Source: Pleionea litopenaei (GTDB taxonomy: Bacteria; Pseudomonadota; Gammaproteobacteria; Enterobacterales; Kangiellaceae). From it: a DNA stretch of 64,000 nucleotides. Shown one piece after another: positions 1 through 7,735 of the stretch. How positions within the stretch are numbered: position 1 is the first letter of the stretch; every line of letters begins with the position of its first letter. The notes below the pieces were generated by a model. That model made no database searches. It was given only the letters and a program-made list of their open reading frames with translations, and was not told where the DNA came from. The stretch lies in contig NZ_CP133548.1 in the NCBI RefSeq assembly GCF_031198435.1, positions 1,738,501-1,802,500 of the forward strand. Direction: 5' to 3'. A program made the position numbers and the translations under genes.

Positions 1-129
1 ACCTAAAACTTGAGCAGTCCCAATGCTTAATACGATTGGATCATCAATCAGAACTAGCTCATCGAAATACTCGATAGGCCACTCTAGAATCTCAGCTACG
101 CTAAGTCCTTCAACCTTTATTCTACCCAT
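1..129 (-). CDS. Hypothetical protein, N-terminal part only
   Basis: An open frame starts with ATG at 129 and runs off the left window edge; 43 residues are visible. It begins MGRIKVEGLSVAEILEWPIE and continues with acidic and hydrophobic residues (FDELVLIDDPIVL). An AAGAAAG ribosome-binding site lies just upstream. It follows the small frame at 133-228 on the same strand and may share a transcript with it. I do not recognise the family. No signal peptide is visible, so it is probably cytoplasmic. Confidence 0.6.
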   Translation of the reverse strand, partial: MGRIKVEGLSVAEILEWPIEYFDELVLIDDPIVLSIGTAQVLG

Positions 130-132
130 TAT

Positions 133-228
133 TTACTTTCTTAATATCTGAAGTGATGATGTGCTCGTAAACTCATTCTTGAGACAAGAAGCCGCTAAAG
201 CAGACGGCGTCAGCTTTTCGTTAATCAT
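133..228 (-). CDS. Possible 31-residue ORF between two same-strand genes
   Basis: A short frame begins with an ATG that overlaps the stop codon of the upstream gene (221-739) and ends three bases before the next start at 129. The peptide starts MINEKLTPSALAAS and is polar. The coupled overlap and tight spacing are the only support; no family is recognised. It may instead be untranslated intercistronic sequence. Confidence 0.25.
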   Translation of the reverse strand: MINEKLTPSALAASCLKNEFTSTSSLQILRK

Positions 229-739
229 AATCTTCTCCCCAATCTAATACAAATGAGTCTTTCTCCCAAACAACACTAGCAAGATCGCCACACTCCATAC
301 ACATCGCCCAGGATAGCGAGTTATCCCGAACCATAAAAACCGAGAAGCCGGGTTTATCGTATTCAACGCCGATTGAGTGGAGCAATGCTCCAGATTTAGT
401 CGTTGCGAAGAGCATCTTGAAATACTTGCCTTGCTTCGATTTAGCCACTCCTGTACGCCAAATTTCAATGACGCCATCGCTATTAAAGTCACCCTCAGCG
501 ACCAACCGTAGATTATTCCTTTCAATTTCATCGCATTGCTCTTTCAAAAATGAAGAAGGTTGCTCACAGCTAAAAACTAAAATCTTATCGAACTCTGGAT
601 TAAGGTCTTCGGCCCCAATATTCTGAAACTGCTTAGACTCTGGCTCTTTTTGATAGGTAACCCACCAAGCATAGTTAAAGGCGTAAACATGGGTCGCTAC
701 TGACATTAAAGCAAAGACTATTAATAGGGAGATCTTCAT
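221..739 (-). CDS. Secreted hypothetical protein
   Basis: A 172-residue protein with a clear N-terminal signal peptide (MKISLLIVFALMSVATHVYA, likely cleavage after residue 20), so it is probably periplasmic. The middle contains GDFNSDGVIEIWRTG (about residues 83-97), which resembles the calcium-binding FG-GAP/EF-hand-like loop common in exported repeat proteins. Several cysteines (C58, C69 and a CMEC near the C-terminus) could form disulfides in the periplasm. No catalytic motif is visible and the family is unknown. It sits in a run of same-strand small genes. Confidence 0.6.
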   Translation of the reverse strand: MKISLLIVFALMSVATHVYAFNYAWWVTYQKEPESKQFQNIGAEDLNPEFDKILVFSCEQPSSFLKEQCDEIERNNLRLVAEGDFNSDGVIEIWRTGVAKSKQGKYFKMLFATTKSGALLHSIGVEYDKPGFSVFMVRDNSLSWAMCMECGDLASVVWEKDSFVLDWGEDYD

Positions 740-881
740 ACGAGCTTTTAAACCTTACTTTATTTCTAAATTTAACGACTATTAAAGGGCAACACTCAGT
801 GTATTCAGCACTGAATGCTCCTGTTAAAAGTTAGCTTAGTTTCGCTACTCAACTTTCGCTGGTTGTTATCGTAACTTAGGT

Positions 882-1151
882 TCACACTAGCCACCAATAC
901 AAGCCCCATGATACGCCGAAGACTGTCACAAGCTGAAACCAAAGACTATAATTTCTATACAGCGCGATTCCACCAGTTAGTAACCCAATACCTATAGGTC
1001 CTAGCCAATAGCTCCCCCAAATCGCCCACCCTTCACAGTCAGGAGTGTTTTCTGGACAAGAAAATATGCCTGCCAAAGACCATAAGGCAACACTCAGTAC
1101 GATTACTCCTGACATCAGAAGTATTGACGCAAATAGCTTTCTAATATTCAT
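882..1151 (-). CDS. Small inner-membrane protein of unknown function
   Basis: About 89 residues from ATG at 1151 (MNIRKLF); the longer frame to 1175 needs a GTG start with no better ribosome site. There are three hydrophobic segments: residues 5-27, around the GSYWLGPIGIGLLTGGIAL stretch, and a C-terminal aromatic segment ending GVSWGLYWWLV. A CPENTPDC loop between the first two segments would face the periplasm and could be disulfide-bonded. No family is recognised. Confidence 0.55.
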   Translation of the reverse strand: MNIRKLFASILLMSGVIVLSVALWSLAGIFSCPENTPDCEGWAIWGSYWLGPIGIGLLTGGIALYRNYSLWFQLVTVFGVSWGLYWWLV

Positions 1152-1199
1152 GTCATCTTTTTGCTCGCTAGCCACACAAGGCTAATTAAAAACACAAGA

Positions 1200-2201
1200 C
1201 TAATCCATGAGCTTGCAAGTTCCTGGAGTCAATTCGAATGCAAGAATATCAGAGCTTATAGAAATTGACGATAGCATTGAATCAAATGTCCAGAACTGTA
1301 TATGTACATCAGGTACATTACTAAATGTAATCTTAAGCATATCGTTCTCTGGCCATGTTATTTCGTCACTTTCAAGTTCCTCTGGCCACGACTCTACAAT
1401 TGACATAAACACCTCTTTTGCTTCATCGTCTGATTCCATAGCAGTTTCTAGACTGGCTTCAATGCTATCCCACTCCGATTGTTGTTCAGGATTAAATTCT
1501 CCATCAGAACTTTGCATCAATGCTAGTTGTCTCGCTCTAACTCTAGAATACCGGGTGACATCTACTTCTTCACCTGACTCAGTTCTTAGTATAAATGCTT
1601 TAGACATTACACTTGTTCCATTTGAAGTGCTAAAAGCAAGGCCGGTATACATAGTTATATGTGAAATCGTTGCTCCCGAGAATTGACTCAGTAGCTCTAG
1701 AGCTAACGCTTTAACGTTCCCATTTCTTTTTGCTTCTTCAACTAATTTTTGCCTTTCTTTAGCTCTTATTTCCGCTAACTCTGCTTCCTTAATAATAATA
1801 TCGTGAGCGTCAGAAATCATTTTCTCTAGCGGTTCAGGCTCTTCTCCTTGATAGGAAACAATTGCTCCAAATTCTTTCGCAAATGCACTGCTCACAATCA
1901 TTACGCAGGCACAATCTTTAAGACTCCCACCCCAGCACATACTAATACAAAAGTTCTTGCCTTCAGTGATAGCCTTAAATACTTCGTCATCTTCAATAAC
2001 GTCTTCTACCGACTCATAATAGATTTCAAACCCGACATCTTCTTCAGCATTTAGTATACAGGGCGAGAAACCTTCATCTTCAAATGGTGTGAATTCCGGA
2101 TCTAGCTGTAGATCAAACCCTAATGCATCGATTGCCTTTTGAAGATGCTCCCGACTTGGAACCGACTCTTTATCTATGAATGCAAACTGTGTGTTTGACA
2201 T
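1200..2201 (-). CDS. Acidic cytoplasmic protein of unknown function
   Basis: A 333-residue product from ATG at 2201, preceded by AAGGAAG. It has no signal peptide or membrane segment. It is strongly acidic, with an N-terminal globular part (1-125, including FCISMCWGGSLKDCACVMIV), a charged helical linker (KEAELAEIRAKERQKLVEEA, about 140-160) and a second globular half rich in Ser/Glu. The lack of recognisable motifs and the setting among small orphan genes suggest an accessory gene; an immunity or effector-related role is only a guess. Confidence 0.6.
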   Translation of the reverse strand: MSNTQFAFIDKESVPSREHLQKAIDALGFDLQLDPEFTPFEDEGFSPCILNAEEDVGFEIYYESVEDVIEDDEVFKAITEGKNFCISMCWGGSLKDCACVMIVSSAFAKEFGAIVSYQGEEPEPLEKMISDAHDIIIKEAELAEIRAKERQKLVEEAKRNGNVKALALELLSQFSGATISHITMYTGLAFSTSNGTSVMSKAFILRTESGEEVDVTRYSRVRARQLALMQSSDGEFNPEQQSEWDSIEASLETAMESDDEAKEVFMSIVESWPEELESDEITWPENDMLKITFSNVPDVHIQFWTFDSMLSSISISSDILAFELTPGTCKLMD

Positions 2202-2331
2202 CAATAATCTTCCTTATTTCTCTTTAATCGAACAACAAGCATTCTCGCACTCAGTTTTGAGTGTAGGCATATAAGCTGGGTTGACGAAAAACCGACGTGT
2301 TTTAGTTGTGTATTGAACACTCTATTCACTT

Positions 2332-2361
2332 GTTGGGTTACGCTGCACTAACCCAACCTAC
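2332..2361. repeat. Dispersed 30-bp palindromic repeat, copy 1
   Basis: The arms GTTGGGTTA and TAACCCAAC flank an 8-base centre (CGCTGCAC here), followed by CTAC. It is the first of at least eight full copies between 2.3 and 23.5 kb, all in intergenic gaps. It can fold as a 9-bp hairpin on either strand and resembles REP-type palindromes. Confidence 0.85.
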
Positions 2362-2432
2362 TTTAACTGGCATTAAAATTTATTTTTTCCACCACATAGT
2401 TACTAAATAAAATATACAGAGCTCTATTTGAT

Positions 2433-2813
2433 TCAAGGAACGTAAACCATTCCAATGTCGACTTCATATTCTGAGTCGTTCTCAAAAACTTTAGCACTTA
2501 AAACCATGTCACTTCGCCCTTCGCTCATAGTCCAAAGATCTATCAAGACATCCCAGTGCTCTCCCATATAAATGCAAACCGAGCTTTGCCAAGTTTCTTC
2601 AGGTAATGGGATTAACTGCTCACCATACGCTTCGATATAATTTCTAATTTGGTCCTTAATACCATCAGATACAGGACGCACCGCATTAATCCGGTTTAAT
2701 GATTGATATTCTCCACAGACCAATGAATTAACAATATCAATAAAAACTGATCTCCATTCCAATGGAATTGGGCCTTCTGATTCTTGATTTTTCATTATTG
2801 GTAACTCAATCAT
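2433..2813 (-). CDS. Hypothetical cytoplasmic protein
   Basis: A 126-residue soluble protein; translation could also begin at the internal Met in MKNQESEG (residue 7). The N-terminal helix (IPLEWRSVFIDIVNSLVCGEY) and a C-terminal strand-rich half (CIYMGEHWDVLIDLWTMSEG) resemble small conserved orphan families such as DUF7668, but I cannot verify that. No catalytic motif is seen. It is flanked on both sides by the dispersed palindromic repeat, here in opposite orientations. Confidence 0.55.
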   Translation of the reverse strand: MIELPIMKNQESEGPIPLEWRSVFIDIVNSLVCGEYQSLNRINAVRPVSDGIKDQIRNYIEAYGEQLIPLPEETWQSSVCIYMGEHWDVLIDLWTMSEGRSDMVLSAKVFENDSEYEVDIGMVYVP

Positions 2814-2859
2814 TTAAATTCAAAGCGCTCGCTCTATAGTTCAGGTAAAAGCTAGAACC

Positions 2860-2889
2860 GTAGGTTGGGTTAGTGCAGCGTAACCCAAC
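2860..2889. repeat. Dispersed 30-bp palindromic repeat, copy 2 (inverted)
   Basis: Reads GTAGGTTGGGTTA, then GTGCAGCG, then TAACCCAAC, so it is the reverse orientation of the copy at 2332. Its centre complements that of the first copy exactly (CGCTGCAC versus GTGCAGCG), so copies 1 and 2 form an inverted pair around the gene at 2433-2813. It fills most of the gap to the next gene. Confidence 0.85.
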
Positions 2890-2895
2890 ATCGAC

Positions 2896-3210
2896 TTACT
2901 CAAAAACATCTTCGACGATATTCATTGCCACTTCATGAACATATGAGCCTATCGGAGAGACTACTAACTCATCGGCGTCATCAGATTTCCGAAACGCTAA
3001 ATACGCATAAGTAGGATCATCTAGTTCACCGGCTGTAGCGCTACCATCGAGAAGAGCGCCAATATTAAACACCAGTTTATCCGTAGCGTCATAAACAACA
3101 TCCTCAGGTAATTCATGCTCTTCAAAAGCATTCTTTATGATGCCAGCTAGCTCTACAATGAATTCTTCTTGCTTCTTATCAAACAATTCCTGATTTTGTT
3201 CTATATTCAT
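2896..3210 (-). CDS. Small acidic protein of unknown function
   Basis: A 104-residue product; ATG at 3210 is chosen because an excellent AGGAGG lies five bases upstream. It is soluble, acidic and largely helical at the N-terminus (QELFDKKQEEFIVELAGIIK), followed by DVVYDATDKLVFNIGALLDG and a conserved-looking AYLAFRK stretch. No domain is recognised. It lies immediately downstream of the interrupted gene at 3335-3637, on the same strand. Confidence 0.6.
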   Translation of the reverse strand: MNIEQNQELFDKKQEEFIVELAGIIKNAFEEHELPEDVVYDATDKLVFNIGALLDGSATAGELDDPTYAYLAFRKSDDADELVVSPIGSYVHEVAMNIVEDVFE

Positions 3211-3334
3211 CACTTCCTCCTTTTGTCGTATTATTTGGATTAACTATTAGCTTAAAATGTTCGGCTAGTCGACATTTCCTTTAAGAAGACCAATAATTTG
3301 AATCGCTAAAACCCGGTTTTAACAATGTCATAGC

Positions 3335-3637
3335 TCAATCACTTAGACATTTTATTCTTTCATTTTCCTCGTACGCCATGATGAAAAAAGGGAGAACCCT
3401 CTCTATAAAACGAATAAGAGTTTGGCTAGATTTAATGCCTCTAAGGTTCTTTGCAACCTTAAGTTCCTCAGCGATTACTTTAGCTCTTTGACTATCAATG
3501 TAGGGAGCATTATAAAACTCCTCTCAGAGCCACTGTAAGTTTGGAAATCCCGCTTCATTAGAAACTATCGTAAAGAGATCCTCTTCACGATAGTGAATAC
3601 TTTCCTTGTAACCTTTAAAGTACATATCAAAGGCCAT
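3335..3637 (-). pseudogene. Small gene with one in-frame TGA (at a likely Trp codon)
   Basis: Reading from ATG at 3637, with an AAGGAGC ribosome site seven bases upstream, the frame gives MAFDMYFKGYKESIHYREED and continues to PNLQWL. It then meets TGA at 3524-3526 and continues in the same frame for 62 more residues (EEFYNAPYIDSQRAKVIAEE, then LRGIKSSQTLIRFIERVLPFF) to a second TGA at 3335. Both halves look like genuine coding sequence with matching composition and no frameshift. TGA differs by one base from TGG, and a Trp in QWL-W-EEFY suits the aromatic context, so a recent nonsense mutation is the simplest reading. The family is an unnamed small cytoplasmic protein. Confidence 0.7.
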
Positions 3638-3669
3638 ATTGCTCCTTACATAAAATGTTTGAGTTCTGT

Positions 3670-3699
3670 GTTGGGTTACGCTGCGCTAACCCAACCTAC
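3670..3699. repeat. Dispersed 30-bp palindromic repeat, copy 3
   Basis: A full copy with arms GTTGGGTTA/TAACCCAAC and centre CGCTGCGC, followed by CTAC. It occupies most of the short gap between the interrupted gene and the lipoprotein gene at 3709. Confidence 0.85.
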
Positions 3700-3708
3700 G
3701 AGGGCAAA

Positions 3709-4224
3709 CTACAGATCCTTCTTTGTTACTATGTCTTTACAATCTTTCATTAATTTAGCCTTTACCTTCCACCTATAAGAAGAGTCTCTCGCTGCCAACT
3801 CTTCTTTAAACGTGATTTTTTCGCCGTTAAGAATAACTGCTATGATTTCACTTTTTTGTACTGGGTGACCAGCCATTGCAGAAAGAAACTTCTTCATAGA
3901 TGATAGCGAGTTCTTTTCGTTCCTAACAATCGCAATTTTTAGAACGTTAGATTTCCCTTGAAAAAGAACTTCATCTGCCTCGACAATTTGACTCTCTTGA
4001 TAAATCAGCTGACCATCATCAATCGAAAACTCGCCCATTTCTTGAAAATCATCGCCATCTAACTTGACTGCTTCGTCAATATCACCATTCTCCTTTATAA
4101 GAAAAATATGATGAGTTTCATTATTCACTTCAAAGACAGATACAAAGAACAGATTGTCACAGGCAATCAAATTAGTTGCCGCGAAAAACCCCAATAATAC
4201 AACACCAAGTTTTAGTGCTTTCAT
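3709..4224 (-). CDS. Putative lipoprotein of unknown function
   Basis: About 171 residues from ATG at 4224 (an upstream GTG at 4230 is possible). The hydrophobic leader ends in a lipobox-like LIAC (MKALKLGVVLLGFFAATNLIAC), so it may be lipid-anchored; a normal signal peptide is the alternative. The mature part has FLIKENGDIDEAVKLDGDDF and a later basic segment ending KDCKDIVTKKDL. No enzymatic motif is visible. It is flanked by the palindromic repeat and by a zinc-ribbon gene on the same strand. Confidence 0.55.
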   Translation of the reverse strand: MKALKLGVVLLGFFAATNLIACDNLFFVSVFEVNNETHHIFLIKENGDIDEAVKLDGDDFQEMGEFSIDDGQLIYQESQIVEADEVLFQGKSNVLKIAIVRNEKNSLSSMKKFLSAMAGHPVQKSEIIAVILNGEKITFKEELAARDSSYRWKVKAKLMKDCKDIVTKKDL

Positions 4225-4285
4225 AGTCACTCTAAATTTATCAAGTCATAGAATGGGTTGATGAAGACGCCCCAATCTAAATAGG

Positions 4286-4534
4286 CTATTTGCTTTCTTC
4301 GGTATAGAAAACAGGCTCTGCATCCCACCCTTGCCAAAAGAAAGCTAACCGACTGCATTCGGGGCACTTAAAGAACTCTTTCATTTCTTTAAATAATTCT
4401 TCAGCATCAAATTTGCCGCTGTAGCGGTCATAATCAACATCAGATATAAAATTCCATTGGTGCTCACAAGGAATTCTTCCGACTGACACTCTACTTCCAC
4501 ATTTGCATAAATACGCTGGCATTTTAAGTTCCAT
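4286..4534 (-). CDS. Small zinc-ribbon-like protein
   Basis: An 82-residue protein with two cysteine pairs, CKC near the N-terminus (YLCKCGSRV) and CPEC later (FFKCPECSRLAFF), plus C23/H25, typical of a zinc-binding fold. The start is either the first ATG or the internal ATG (MPAYLCKCG), which has GGAA just upstream. The middle is acidic (FDAEELFKEMKEFF). The function is unknown. It lies in a row of three cysteine-rich small genes (4286-5279). Confidence 0.6.
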   Translation of the reverse strand: MELKMPAYLCKCGSRVSVGRIPCEHQWNFISDVDYDRYSGKFDAEELFKEMKEFFKCPECSRLAFFWQGWDAEPVFYTEESK

Positions 4535-4562
4535 TGATTTCTATAACAAGAAAGCACATCGA

Positions 4563-4877
4563 TTAATTTAACTTGTTAACTTCGCCCTTACGACTAACGA
4601 TAAAGTTAGTTCTACTATTTTTTAAGCGCGACTTTATTGATGGAGGCGCCAATAAACACCATTCAGGATCTTTCTCAAATTCACTGGGAGTTTCAGTGAC
4701 TTTTAGATATTCATATTGAGCTTCGCGCAGGCAAATACCATTGGCCCCGCCCTCATAGTCGGGATCTTCATTTTGAATTAAGTCGTCTTCCCAGCCACAA
4801 TTACAACAAATACCATATGTGCCATTTGCAGGTTCATCTAACGTTTTAAAACCACAACAAGGGCAAGTGTATTTCAT
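4563..4877 (-). CDS. CPCC family cysteine-rich protein
   Basis: A 104-residue protein opening MKYTCPCCGFKTLDE, then GTYGICCNCGWEDD and a GGANGICLREAQ segment. This order (CPCC, C-x-x-C plus WEDD, GGAN-LxxAQ) is the signature of the Cys_rich_CPCC family (PF14206), putative zinc-binding proteins of unknown role often found in accessory or polymorphic-toxin immunity contexts. It is cytoplasmic, with no signal peptide. The C-terminal 25 residues are basic. Family assignment is confident; the function is not known. Confidence 0.8.
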   Translation of the reverse strand: MKYTCPCCGFKTLDEPANGTYGICCNCGWEDDLIQNEDPDYEGGANGICLREAQYEYLKVTETPSEFEKDPEWCLLAPPSIKSRLKNSRTNFIVSRKGEVNKLN

Positions 4878-4922
4878 AATACCTATCCAAAACCTTGGCT
4901 ACTAATTAGAGCTTTTACCAAG

Positions 4923-5279
4923 CTAATCTATATACTGCCAACTATCCGCACCATCAAAGTCTCTAATACGAATATTGAGGGTACTTTCGATAGGAGCCAT
5001 TCTGGTATTAACACCTATCTTCTTCGGAGTTACTTTTTCAGTCGTTTCGTAATGAGTAATGCAACCACACGAATGACAAAAAATAAAATTGATGTTTTTG
5101 TCACCCCAACTGTAGCTCTTTGAGCCCAAGGCTCCAATGTCTATTGTCAACTTCTCTGGCGTAAAATAAGACCACATGGCACCGTATCTATTGCAAATTG
5201 AACAATTGCAACGAGTAATCGTTTCAGGCTCTATTTCACTGGTAATGCTAATATTTCCACAATGACAGTTAAAATTCAT
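4923..5279 (-). CDS. GFA (glutathione-dependent formaldehyde-activating)/CENP-V fold protein
   Basis: A 118-residue protein with the zinc-site pattern of the GFA family: CHCG at residues 5-8, CNCSICNRYGAMW at about 24-36, then FCHSCGCITHYE near residue 70. These cysteines would bind two zinc ions. Family members range from S-(hydroxymethyl)glutathione synthase to many uncharacterised proteins; at this length, without a specific neighbour, the substrate cannot be named. It is cytoplasmic. It is the first of three consecutive zinc- or cysteine-rich genes in transcriptional order. Confidence 0.8.
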   Translation of the reverse strand: MNFNCHCGNISITSEIEPETITRCNCSICNRYGAMWSYFTPEKLTIDIGALGSKSYSWGDKNINFIFCHSCGCITHYETTEKVTPKKIGVNTRMAPIESTLNIRIRDFDGADSWQYID

Positions 5280-5387
5280 TTCTTAGTGTCTCGATTGAAG
5301 TAAATTTTTGACTTTGCGAGTTGTGCTCACATAACCTATTGCTGCGACCAAAGTCTCTATGCGAGAGACAAAAACAATTTACAATGG

Positions 5388-7376
5388 TTATTCAACTTCC
5401 TTAATATTTACCCGATTCAATTCTTTAACTTTAGCGTTAACAATCTTAGCTTCAATCAACTCATCGCCACTCAAACCAAATATCCTATCTCCGATAAAGA
5501 AGGGCCTAGAGTTTCCATACCAGTCATAGCAAGAAAAATCACATTCATCATTATCAGGCACATTCCGCAACTCGTTTTTTAAAACACCTGATTTGGAAAC
5601 GTCCCCTTGTTTATCTAAACCAAAGAAAAGAATATCTGATGCTAGATTGTCATTCCAATCAAAGACAAATTTATTTTCTTGCACATAGGCGTCTCCCTTG
5701 TTAAAACTAGTTATTCCAATATAGGTTATACCGTTTATCTCACGATGATTAAATGCATGACTTCTCGATTCCTCCTCTAAGATATCTTCAAACGTTTGTT
5801 TAGCAATAACATCTCCATTCTGCTCCAAGCTCAATATAGAAACATTATAGTTACCTTCTACATCTAACCCAGCAATAAACATAGAAGAACCCAGAGGCTC
5901 TATGCGATCGGCACTGTGCTCTAACGCAACGACTCTTTGAAATTGCCCATCAATTTTCTGAAGTATGATATCGAAATCTTCTTTTAGTGGATCAGCGCCT
6001 TTACTCCAAAATAAATTTGATGCGCTTCCAGTGACTAAAAAACCTCGATTGAAGCGATTGTTAACCTCGTCGTAGGTATGAGGTAATTCAGCTACCTTTT
6101 GAGCTTCATTCAAGCCATCTACAGTAAAATACGTAAAAGGCAACTTATATAAGCTACTGTGTAACCTACCACCTTGACTAACCTGATCGATCAAATTCAT
6201 GTAAAGTGCGTCACCATTGCTATAGAATGAAAATTGATTTCTGGGCTCGCCAGGAACCTTAATCGCAGTGATATCTCCGTCTTGAAAGGGAACTTTAAAA
6301 ACAAGCGCATTCAAATACTCTAAATACTTTAACTCTTCATCAAACATAAGATATAGCAAAGTAGATCTATCAAAAGCAATATCAAATAGAAGACTCTCAT
6401 CCCATCCCTGAACCCAAAGATAGATTGAATCTTTATCAACATAAAATATTGCTTTATCAGAACCAACGACACTTTTCACATCACACGTAAAATTGTCCGA
6501 GAGAGGGTCGCAAGTCAACACACTATGTAACGTAGGATCCAAAATCGACTGCAACGGCTTAGTAATATCGTCAAAAGTAACTAGGTCTTTCCATCTCAAA
6601 TCTTTTTCATCATTCCCTTCAACTCTCGCTTTTTTTGGAAAAGTATATTTGGCGCTTCCGTCATCGCTATACCTGTAACCGTAACTCGTAAGGGGAGTTG
6701 GCATGTAGGTAATGTATTTGCCATCATAGATTCTTGATGCATAATTTTCAGAAGAATAATAATCACTCGAACTAAAGAGATATCCATCTTGATAGCTCAA
6801 AATGCCCTTGTTAGATATTTCAAACCTAAGCACAATGGATGAGTCAAGATCATAACTAAATCCAAGGACCAATACTTTATTATCAGACACCAGCATCTCA
6901 TCGTACCAAGATGAAAACTTCCAACCGGGTGGAGTCACATCTATCTGACTCGTCGGAATTAGCGCATTGTTATTATTATCTTTGATCGCTACACTGTATA
7001 TCTTTCCACGACGCAAGATTAGCAGGTAATCTCCTTTCTGCTTAACGATATCACCTTCATCAACACCCGCTACTTGATTATTGGTTATTGATGTTCGAGG
7101 TCTAGCTAGTCGGCTTCCGGTAATTGTTATTTTTTTGCATTCCCCGCCGCATCTTCTTTCTCGTTCTATACGGTCTAATTCATCACGGTAGTCGCGGACC
7201 TTGTGAATACTTCGAATATATCGTTCAAACTCTCTTTCAGAGCCAAAGGTTTCAAGTTTTTGATAGGCGAGCTTATCAATATTTGGTTTTTCAAGTGGTT
7301 TTTGAACCGCACAACTACTCAGTATTATTGATATAAGTAAAAAGAAACTTAGATTCACCTGTTTCAATTTTTTCAA
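5388..7376 (-). CDS. Beta-propeller-domain lipoprotein (Beta_propel, PF09826-like)
   Basis: A 662-residue protein. An in-frame TAA lies just upstream, so the start is the TTG at 7376 or a later codon. The leader ends in LSSC (Cys22), a good lipobox. After a helical charged region (residues 30-80, ending RRCGGECKK) come ITITGSRLARP and then TNNQVAGVDEGDIVKQKGDY, the hallmark opening of the secreted Beta_propel family. The rest is strand-rich repeats ending near EAKIVNAKVKELNRV. The family has no established enzymatic role and the protein is probably anchored in an outer leaflet facing the periplasm or the surface. The TGSR motif resembles the segment after TonB boxes in outer-membrane receptors. 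Confidence 0.75.
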   Translation of the reverse strand: MKKLKQVNLSFFLLISIILSSCAVQKPLEKPNIDKLAYQKLETFGSEREFERYIRSIHKVRDYRDELDRIERERRCGGECKKITITGSRLARPRTSITNNQVAGVDEGDIVKQKGDYLLILRRGKIYSVAIKDNNNNALIPTSQIDVTPPGWKFSSWYDEMLVSDNKVLVLGFSYDLDSSIVLRFEISNKGILSYQDGYLFSSSDYYSSENYASRIYDGKYITYMPTPLTSYGYRYSDDGSAKYTFPKKARVEGNDEKDLRWKDLVTFDDITKPLQSILDPTLHSVLTCDPLSDNFTCDVKSVVGSDKAIFYVDKDSIYLWVQGWDESLLFDIAFDRSTLLYLMFDEELKYLEYLNALVFKVPFQDGDITAIKVPGEPRNQFSFYSNGDALYMNLIDQVSQGGRLHSSLYKLPFTYFTVDGLNEAQKVAELPHTYDEVNNRFNRGFLVTGSASNLFWSKGADPLKEDFDIILQKIDGQFQRVVALEHSADRIEPLGSSMFIAGLDVEGNYNVSILSLEQNGDVIAKQTFEDILEEESRSHAFNHREINGITYIGITSFNKGDAYVQENKFVFDWNDNLASDILFFGLDKQGDVSKSGVLKNELRNVPDNDECDFSCYDWYGNSRPFFIGDRIFGLSGDELIEAKIVNAKVKELNRVNIKEVE

Positions 7377-7572
7377 AATTTACTCGCTTAAAGTAATTAT
7401 TATTCTTACAACCTAATATTTTAAATCGTAGGTTGTGTTGAAAGAACTATACTAACAACCACTCAAATTAGACGTCTACCTCGTATACTTCGTCGGATAC
7501 ACTCGGATGCCCAATCGACGCAGATATTTTTTTTATTCAAATACTCTTTTACTCAAATATCCTTTATTTAAG

Positions 7573-7612
7573 AATCCTTTAGTCAACAATCCTTTAGTCA
7601 ACAATCCTAAAA
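7573..7612. repeat. 15-bp tandem repeat in the 7377-7735 gap
   Basis: AATCCTTTAGTCAAC occurs twice in perfect tandem (7573-7587, 7588-7602) followed by a partial third unit; more degenerate units extend left to about 7535. The gap also holds a decayed relative of the CGTAGGTTG repeat at about 7428 and the promoter region of the DUF1996 gene. Frames crossing it in either direction encode 5-residue repeats (NPLVN on plus, KGLLT on minus), but I do not regard them as genes. Confidence 0.75.
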
Positions 7613-7735
7613 TCTACCCTAACTACTTCGTCATAACAACTCTTTACTCATCTTTACAATGCACAAGGTTACTTTACGCGCCGCTGCATATACTCATCTC
7701 ATCGTAAATGTTCAACAGGTAAATAAGGAAAACCT

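Noticed and set aside
7507-7707. Plus-strand 66-residue ORF with NPLVN repeats
   Set aside because: It is generated by the 15-bp tandem repeat, has no ribosome site and shows no protein-like composition.
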